DNA of 7,132 nt from an uncultured Collinsella sp. (GTDB lineage Bacteria; Actinomycetota; Coriobacteriia; Coriobacteriales; Coriobacteriaceae): assembly GCA_900549195.1 (NCBI GenBank), contig URNK01000088.1, positions 1-7,132 on the forward strand, read 5' to 3'. The position numbers and the translations under genes were made by a program. The first letter of the stretch is position 1. Each line of letters starts with the position of its first letter. The notes beneath the pieces were generated by a model, which saw nothing but the letters and a program-made list of their open reading frames with translations, had not been told where the DNA came from and ran no database searches. Below, piece after piece: positions 1 to 4,652 of the stretch.

Positions 1-58
1 TGGGAGGCCAGGGCGCCGCTGACCGGTGGACGGCACCGAGCCGTACGCTTGAACTTGG
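1..58 (+). other. 3' end of an upstream unit, unassigned
   Basis: This short stretch precedes a strong terminator, so it is probably the end of an upstream transcript on the same strand. One reading frame (from base 2) gives Gly-Arg-Pro-Gly-Arg-Arg and then TGA at 20-22. That would suit the basic tail of a protein, but six residues are too few to identify anything. The other two frames run on through the terminator, which makes them less likely as coding sequence. I compared it by memory with the 3' ends of tmRNA, RNase P RNA and SRP RNA and did not recognise any of them. Confidence 0.3.
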
Positions 59-90
59 AAGGGGGAGGCCTCGCGGCCTCCCCCTTTTTT
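59..90 (+). terminator. Rho-independent terminator of the upstream unit
   Basis: A perfect 10 bp GC-rich inverted repeat (GGGGGAGGCC at 61-70 and GGCCTCCCCC at 75-84) encloses a TCGC loop and is followed by six T residues (85-90). The two A residues at 59-60 can pair with the first two Ts, extending the stem to 12 bp. The run of T is on the + strand only, so it stops rightward transcription and separates the upstream unit from the acpS operon. Confidence 0.93.
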
Positions 91-104
91 GCGTTTACGG
101 GCTT

Positions 105-134
105 TTGTCTCACATAGTAGCTGTGTTTTATAAC
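105..134 (+). promoter_or_regulatory. Candidate distal promoter P1
   Basis: A TTGTCT -35-like element (105-110) and a TATAAC -10-like element (129-134) are separated by 18 bp. It sits downstream of the terminator in an A/T-richer stretch and upstream of acpS. The match to the housekeeping sigma consensus is moderate, and the first three bases of the -35 are right. It is the weaker supported of two candidates because its transcript would have a leader of roughly 60 bases. Confidence 0.4.
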
Positions 135-140
135 CCTCGT

Positions 141-170
141 TTGTCGCATCTTCTGTGAACGGGCTACAAT
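141..170 (+). promoter_or_regulatory. Candidate proximal promoter P2 of the acpS operon
   Basis: TTGTCG (141-146) and TACAAT (165-170) are separated by 18 bp, resembling a housekeeping sigma-70/SigA promoter. The -10 differs from TATAAT at one position. Transcription would start near 176-178, leaving a leader of about 22 bases that just contains the acpS ribosome binding site. This is the most likely start of the operon transcript, and no other promoter of similar quality was seen between the genes. Confidence 0.55.
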
Positions 171-189
171 AACTTAGTCTGTGCGATAT

Positions 190-196
190 GGAGGTG
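190..196 (+). promoter_or_regulatory. Ribosome binding site deciding the acpS start
   Basis: GGAGGTG is a near-perfect Shine-Dalgarno sequence. Its GGAGG core ends 5 bases before the ATG at 200, which is good spacing. An in-frame ATG at 188 overlaps this site and has no such sequence before it, so translation should begin at 200. Confidence 0.8.
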
Positions 197-199
197 AAC

Positions 200-739
200 A
201 TGGCTGAAGCTGGTATCGGCGTTGATATCGTCGAGATTTCCCGCATGAAATTAATTCTTGAAAAGACGCCGTCGTTTGCTCGGCGTGTGTTTACCGAAGA
301 AGAGCGTGCGTATTGCGATGCATCATCGCGTCCCGCTGCTCACTATGCGAGCCGCTTTGCTTCGCGCGAGGCGGTACTTAAAGCTCTCGGCACGGGTTTT
401 AGTCAAGGCGTGGGTCGCAAGGATGTTTCGGTTACGCGTGATAAACTCGGCAAACCGAAGGCGCTGCTTTCGGGCCGTGCTCTCGAGATCGCTCAAGAAC
501 TGGGTGTTGTTGAGGTCGCTCTTTCCATTACGCTTACAGGAGACTTGGCCGTTGCGAATGCCATCGCGATTACCGAAGATGCTCGGCCTAAGCCAAAAGA
601 GGAAAAGGTGAGCACCAAGAAACGCGTAGCGCAGACATTTAAAGAGGCTCGCTCTGTTTTAGATGAGCTTGAGCAGCTGCAGAATTCAGCATTGACGGAG
701 CACCTGGGCGATGCTTCGCAAGATACGCTAGGAGCATAG
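200..739 (+). CDS. acpS: Holo-[acyl-carrier-protein] synthase with C-terminal extension
   Basis: This cytoplasmic enzyme transfers 4'-phosphopantetheine from coenzyme A to a serine of acyl carrier protein, activating it for fatty acid synthesis. The 179-residue protein has the AcpS signatures. GVDIVEI near the N terminus carries the metal-binding Asp9. The central RFASREAVLKALGTG (52-66) carries the metal ligand Glu57 and Lys61. A LGKP motif (83-86) and a terminal strand, LSITLTGDLAVANAIAI (108-124), complete the fold. The start at 200 is chosen over the in-frame ATG at 188 because the GGAGGTG ribosome site overlaps the latter. AcpS proteins are usually about 120-126 residues. Here about 53 more follow, a lysine/proline-rich linker and then a predicted charged helix (about 139-165), of unknown role. 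It heads the operon and its stop codon abuts the next ATG. Third-position GC is lower than in downstream genes. The family assignment is secure; the tail's function is unknown. Confidence 0.95.
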   Translation: MAEAGIGVDIVEISRMKLILEKTPSFARRVFTEEERAYCDASSRPAAHYASRFASREAVLKALGTGFSQGVGRKDVSVTRDKLGKPKALLSGRALEIAQELGVVEVALSITLTGDLAVANAIAITEDARPKPKEEKVSTKKRVAQTFKEARSVLDELEQLQNSALTEHLGDASQDTLGA

Positions 740-2356
740 ATGAAACCGGTTTTGAGTACCGAAGAAGTCGTTCGTCTCGAGGATATCATCGAACGCGAAG
801 GGACTTCGAAGGCCGAGCTTATGGAGCTAGCGGGTGAGTTTGCCGCCAACGAGGTCTTGAAGCTCAATCCCGATCGGGTTCTCGTTCTGGTCGGTTTTGG
901 TAATAATGGCGGCGACGGTTGGGTTGCCGCCGATATCCTGAGCCATAAGGGTGTGGACGTGGATATCGTTTCTCCGGTTGAGCCGGATGAGATTCCTGCT
1001 GCTCTGGCACGTCATGTTGCTCGTCGTACTGCCGGCCGCGATGTGCACGTTTGCGTCGGCCCCTCGCGTGACGAACTCGAGGTTTTGATCGATAAGGCCG
1101 ATGTTGTTGTCGATGCCATTTTTGGTACCGGTTTCCACGGAAATCTGCGTGCGCCGTTCTCCATCTGGATTCCTACGGTCAATGAATGCGCCGATTGTGT
1201 CGTATCCATTGATGTTCCCTCGGGCCTGAATGCCGAGACGGGCGTTGTTGATGACGACTGCATTCGTGCCGAGCATACGGTGACGATGATTGCGCCCAAG
1301 ATTGGTCTGTATAGCGCTGATGGTCCTGAGTATGCTGGCGATTTGATCTGCGGCAATCTTTACGACCGTCTTGACGAGGTCATCGATGATGTCGACCACG
1401 CCGCCGAGATTGTCGAGCCCGGTGACTTAGTTGATTACTTTGCCCCACTACCTACGAATATCGATAAGTATTCCCGTGGCTCTGTGCTTATTGTCGCCGG
1501 ATCTGCGCAATATCCTGGTGCTGCCATTATGGCGGCCAAGTCTGCAGCTCGCGCGGGTGCTGGTTACGTGGCAGTCGCGGCTCCTGACGCCTGCGCCAAT
1601 CTTATTCGCATGGCACTTCCTTCGATTCCCGTCTTTGCTATTCCGTCTGATTCCCGCGGCTCCTTTGGCGCCGCTGCGCGCATGACGGTGTGCGAGATTG
1701 CAAAGAAGTACAGCTGTGTACTGTGCGGTCCCGGTATGACGACATCTGCCGGCGCTATGCAGGTGGTTTCGGGCTTGCTCGAGCTTGATGTGCCGCTTAT
1801 CTTGGACGCCGATGCACTCAACTGCCTTGCTAAGATTGCCATTGACGGTATTGATAGTAATCCCGAGATGTATCGTCGCGAGCAGCCGTTGGTTATGACG
1901 CCGCACTATCGTGAACTTTCGCGTCTGGTTGCCGGTGACGAGGTGAACGACCTTGGTACTGCGATTGCAGCCGCGCAGAAGGTTGTCTGGGCTGCAGGCT
2001 CTGACAATCTGGTGGTCATTGCCAAGGGGCCGACGACGGCTATCTGTGGCGTTGAGCGTGTGCTGCTGCCGCTCTCGGGTCCGGCTTCTCTGGCAACTGC
2101 CGGTTCGGGTGATGTTCTCGCGGGTATTTTGGCCGGCACGCTTGCCACCATGCGCGACGAGATGGATCGTTGGGAGTTGCTGTATTCGTACGCCGTCGCA
2201 CTTCACAGCTACGCCGGTTTTGCCGCGGCGACGGAGTATGGTGAGAAGAGCGTTATCGCGACCGATCTTATTGACTTGATCGGTCCTGCCATGGAACTGG
2301 CGGCAAAGGATGCGCTCGAAGATCTGGGAATCATGGACGAAGGGTCGGATGACTAA
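740..2356 (+). CDS. nnr: Bifunctional NAD(P)H-hydrate epimerase / ADP-dependent NAD(P)H-hydrate dehydratase
   Basis: This metabolite-repair enzyme restores NADH and NADPH that have become hydrated. The N-terminal YjeF_N domain (about 1-225) interconverts the R and S epimers. The C-terminal ribokinase-like domain (about 235-520) dehydrates the S form, using ADP in bacteria. The epimerase motifs are GFGNNGGDG (52-60), DAIFGTG (125-131) and SIDVPSG (156-162). The dehydratase motifs are KYSRG (243-247), GPGM (330-333), LDADALN (355-361), TPHYRE (387-392), a KG pair (429-430) and AGSGDVLAG (454-462), whose Asp458 is the expected catalytic base. Its 538 residues are normal for the two-domain form, such as E. 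coli YjeF, and both halves look intact. AGGAG at 730-734, five bases before the ATG, lies across the end of acpS. With no gap between the genes, translation is probably coupled. The acpS-nnr-alr order is common in Gram-positive bacteria. Confidence 0.96.
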   Translation: MKPVLSTEEVVRLEDIIEREGTSKAELMELAGEFAANEVLKLNPDRVLVLVGFGNNGGDGWVAADILSHKGVDVDIVSPVEPDEIPAALARHVARRTAGRDVHVCVGPSRDELEVLIDKADVVVDAIFGTGFHGNLRAPFSIWIPTVNECADCVVSIDVPSGLNAETGVVDDDCIRAEHTVTMIAPKIGLYSADGPEYAGDLICGNLYDRLDEVIDDVDHAAEIVEPGDLVDYFAPLPTNIDKYSRGSVLIVAGSAQYPGAAIMAAKSAARAGAGYVAVAAPDACANLIRMALPSIPVFAIPSDSRGSFGAAARMTVCEIAKKYSCVLCGPGMTTSAGAMQVVSGLLELDVPLILDADALNCLAKIAIDGIDSNPEMYRREQPLVMTPHYRELSRLVAGDEVNDLGTAIAAAQKVVWAAGSDNLVVIAKGPTTAICGVERVLLPLSGPASLATAGSGDVLAGILAGTLATMRDEMDRWELLYSYAVALHSYAGFAAATEYGEKSVIATDLIDLIGPAMELAAKDALEDLGIMDEGSDD

Positions 2357-2358
2357 TC

Positions 2359-3504
2359 ATGAATAAAGCCGATTTGACGCGCTGGTCCTGGGTTGAGATC
2401 GACCGCGGGGCGCTCCGTCGCAACACGAGGGCCTATAAGAACTTGTTGAATCCACGTCAGCGCCTGTGCTGCGTGGTCAAGGCTGATGCTTATGGCCATG
2501 GAGCTGTTGAGTGCGCCAAGATCATGTATTCGGCTGGTGCCGATATGTTTGCCGTGGCGACGGTTAACGAGGGCGTTGAGCTCCGACAGGGCGGGATTAC
2601 GAAACCCATTCTCATCCTAAGCGAGCCGCCTATCGAGGCCATTCCGACGTTGCTCGAGTTTGATATCATGCCCTCGGTCTATACGTCTGACTTTGCTCTT
2701 GCGTATGGCGAATGTGCCGTCGCGGCGGGCAAGGTGGGCAAGTATCATCTCGCCATCGAGACGGGCATGAACCGCATCGGCGTACATTACACGCAGGTGC
2801 TCGACTTTGTCCGCGGTATTAATTTCCATCGCGGTATTCAGTGCGACGGCGTATTTACGCACTTCGCCACGGCCGATGAACCTTCGGGCTGGGACTACAA
2901 GCTGCAGTGTCAGCGCTTTACCGAGGCCGTTCAGGCCATTAAGGATGCGGGTTTTGAGTGCGGTATCGTGCACTGCGCCAACACGCCGTCTTCGATGCTC
3001 GACCCCTCGATGCATTTTGATATGATTCGCGCCGGCGTTGGCTTGTATGGCATGCAGCCGTGCGAGCTGAGTGGCCGCGTGATGCAGCTTGATCCCGTTA
3101 TGAGCGTCCATGCGCGCGTGACGCGCGTGGCGCACCCTGCGATGGGTGAGGGCGTGGGCTACGGTTTTACCTACCGCGTACCGCGTACACGCGTTCAGAT
3201 CTGCACGCTGCCGATCGGTTATGCCGACGGCCTATCGCGTACGCTTTCCAATCGTATGGATGTGCTGTATCGCGGCGAGCGTGTGCATCAGGTTGGCAAT
3301 ATCTGCATGGACCAGTTTATGGTCGCCATTCAGTCCAACCCGGCACACGAGATTCCCGAGGCCGAACATGGTGATGAGATGATTATTGTCGGCCGCGATG
3401 GCGATGCCGAGATCACTATGGACGAGATGGCCCGACTGCGCGGAACGATTAACTACGAGGTCGCCTGCGGCTTTGGCATGCGTCTCGACAAGGTCTACGT
3501 GTAG
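2359..3504 (+). CDS. alr: Alanine racemase (PLP-dependent)
   Basis: This cytoplasmic enzyme interconverts L- and D-alanine and supplies D-Ala for peptidoglycan. The 381-residue protein has an N-terminal TIM barrel and a C-terminal beta domain. The PLP-binding lysine is Lys41 in VVKADAYGHG (39-48). Other family motifs are ETGMNRIG (134-141), THFATAD (167-173), RAGVGLYGMQP (224-234), GVGYGFTY (265-272, with Tyr268 as the opposite-face catalytic base), LPIGYADGLSR (284-294) and GNICMDQ (313-319). One oddity is that the position seven residues before Arg139 is alanine (Ala132). In the Geobacillus stearothermophilus enzyme this is the carbamylated lysine (Lys129). Some family members are known to lack it, so activity is still expected. 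The ATG lies 2 bases after the nnr stop. The ribosome site is poor (GAAGGG, 14 bases upstream), which suggests coupling to nnr translation. Confidence 0.96.
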   Translation: MNKADLTRWSWVEIDRGALRRNTRAYKNLLNPRQRLCCVVKADAYGHGAVECAKIMYSAGADMFAVATVNEGVELRQGGITKPILILSEPPIEAIPTLLEFDIMPSVYTSDFALAYGECAVAAGKVGKYHLAIETGMNRIGVHYTQVLDFVRGINFHRGIQCDGVFTHFATADEPSGWDYKLQCQRFTEAVQAIKDAGFECGIVHCANTPSSMLDPSMHFDMIRAGVGLYGMQPCELSGRVMQLDPVMSVHARVTRVAHPAMGEGVGYGFTYRVPRTRVQICTLPIGYADGLSRTLSNRMDVLYRGERVHQVGNICMDQFMVAIQSNPAHEIPEAEHGDEMIIVGRDGDAEITMDEMARLRGTINYEVACGFGMRLDKVYV

Positions 3505-3512
3505 GAGCCGCT

Positions 3513-4133
3513 ATGGGCGTCATGCACATCCCCGGCCATACCCATCAGGCACCACGTGAGGTCGCACTCGAGGAAATTGAGGCCGTTCTGGGCGATTGTC
3601 ACCTCTGCCAGCTCTACCAGTCGCGTCACAATATCGTGTTTGGCGTGGGAAACCCCCGCGCTCGCGTGATGTTTATTGGCGAGGCGCCGGGCCGCAATGA
3701 GGATTTGCAGGGCGAGCCCTTTGTGGGGGCGGCAGGCGAGGACCTCAACGGCATTTTGTCGCTGGCGGGGCTCAAACGCGAAGACGTCTACATTGCCAAC
3801 GTGCTTAAGTGCCGCCCGCCGGGAAACCGCAATCCGCGTCCCGAGGAAGTGCTGGCTTGCTCGCCGTTTTTGCGTGAGCAGATTCGAAGCATCTGGCCTG
3901 ATATTATCGTGACGCTCGGCAACCCCGCGACGCACTTTGTGCTTAAGACCGAGATTGGCATTACTAAGCTGCGCGGCAGGTTCCACCAGATGGGGCATTT
4001 TGTAGTAATGCCCACTTTTCATCCGGCAGCAGCGCTGCGCAATCCGGCGTGGCAGGAGCTACTGGAGGAAGACTTTAAGATGCTGGGCGATTATCTGGAG
4101 CGACATCCCGCACCAGAGGACGCCTCGGAATAA
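3513..4133 (+). CDS. Uracil-DNA glycosylase, family 4 type (Fe-S cluster)
   Basis: This is a DNA repair enzyme predicted to remove uracil left by cytosine deamination, starting base-excision repair. The 206-residue protein shows the family-4 (UDGa-like) pattern. Four cysteines, Cys29, Cys32, Cys100 and Cys116, match the expected 4Fe-4S ligands. Motif A is GEAPG (56-60) followed by an acidic pair. GEPFVGAAGEDL (67-78) and LKCRPPGNRNP (98-108) are typical. Motif B is HPAAALR (170-176). The start at 3513 has TAGGAG at 3502-3507, which overlaps the alr stop codon with a 5-base spacer. An in-frame ATG at 3522 is less well placed. It lies between alr and tsaE, which are often closer neighbours in actinobacteria, so it may be a lineage-specific insertion. 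Family 5 (UDGb) is the main alternative, but the GEAPG motif argues for family 4. No symbol is given because naming varies for this family. Confidence 0.93.
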   Translation: MGVMHIPGHTHQAPREVALEEIEAVLGDCHLCQLYQSRHNIVFGVGNPRARVMFIGEAPGRNEDLQGEPFVGAAGEDLNGILSLAGLKREDVYIANVLKCRPPGNRNPRPEEVLACSPFLREQIRSIWPDIIVTLGNPATHFVLKTEIGITKLRGRFHQMGHFVVMPTFHPAAALRNPAWQELLEEDFKMLGDYLERHPAPEDASE

Positions 4134-4145
4134 TAAGGAGCATAT

Positions 4146-4652
4146 ATGTCCCTGGAGCGCCTGGGGGTAGGTACTTACAAAACGACTTGCGCTGCCGATA
4201 CGGAGTACTTTGGCGAGCTAATTGCACCGTGTCTTGAGGACGGCGATGTGCTCATCCTGACCGGTGGCCTGGGAGTGGGCAAAACTCACTTTACCAAGGG
4301 CGTCTCGCGCGGGCTGGGCGATGGGCATATGGTTACGAGCCCTACGTTTGCGCTCATGGCCGTTCACGATCAAGGCCGTATTCCGCTGTTTCACTTTGAT
4401 CTATACCGTCTGGAGCATGCCTACGAGCTCGAGGATACGGGCATTTTCGATGTGCTGGGCTATGAGGGTGCTTGCCTGCTGGAATGGGGCGAACAATTCC
4501 AGGACGAGCTGACGGATGAGTATCTTTCGGTGACGCTCAAGCGTGATGAGGGCGACAGCGATGTGCGAACGATAACGCTTGAGGCGCACGGTGACCGCGC
4601 AATGGAGCTTTCCCATTTGATTGATAGGGCTGTACAAGATGAGCTTGCATAA
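4146..4652 (+). CDS. tsaE: tRNA t6A37 threonylcarbamoyladenosine biosynthesis ATPase TsaE
   Basis: TsaE is a small P-loop ATPase that binds the TsaB-TsaD complex and allows repeated cycles of threonylcarbamoyl transfer to adenosine 37 of ANN-decoding tRNAs. The 168-residue protein has a Walker A motif, GGLGVGKT (40-47, Lys46), followed by the switch-like VTSPTFAL (63-70). It also has the family signature HFDLYRLE (83-90) and LLEWGE (111-116). The length is normal. AAGGAG (4135-4140) lies five bases before the ATG and directly follows a double stop, TAATAA, that closes the glycosylase gene, so this gene has its own strong ribosome site. Its 3' end overlaps the start of the tsaB-rimI-tsaD fusion by 14 bases in another frame. 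The partner proteins are therefore made from one message, fitting their direct physical interaction. Confidence 0.96.
   Translation: MSLERLGVGTYKTTCAADTEYFGELIAPCLEDGDVLILTGGLGVGKTHFTKGVSRGLGDGHMVTSPTFALMAVHDQGRIPLFHFDLYRLEHAYELEDTGIFDVLGYEGACLLEWGEQFQDELTDEYLSVTLKRDEGDSDVRTITLEAHGDRAMELSHLIDRAVQDELA

Noticed and set aside
2..22. Possible last six codons of an upstream gene, Gly-Arg-Pro-Gly-Arg-Arg then TGA.
   Set aside because: It is plausible as a basic protein tail, but too short to assign. Other frames cannot be excluded, so it is not listed as a coding feature.
108..124. AcpS lacks the Ser-His motif seen in the last strand of some AcpS proteins (for example B. subtilis).
   Set aside because: E. 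coli AcpS also lacks it at the corresponding place, so it is ordinary family variation. The coordinates given are residue numbers in the protein, corresponding to about bases 521-571.
188..199. Upstream in-frame ATG for acpS, adding four residues.
   Set aside because: The ribosome binding site GGAGGTG overlaps this ATG and is well spaced for the ATG at 200.
1448..2206. Open frame of 252 codons on the minus strand inside nnr.
   Set aside because: It is antisense to the conserved dehydratase domain, with an unnatural Arg/His/Thr-rich composition.
4621..4638. In-frame TTG start for the fusion gene.
   Set aside because: TTG is a weak start. Its nearest GGAG (4604-4607) is 13 bases away, and the ATG at 4639 gives a typical TsaB N terminus.
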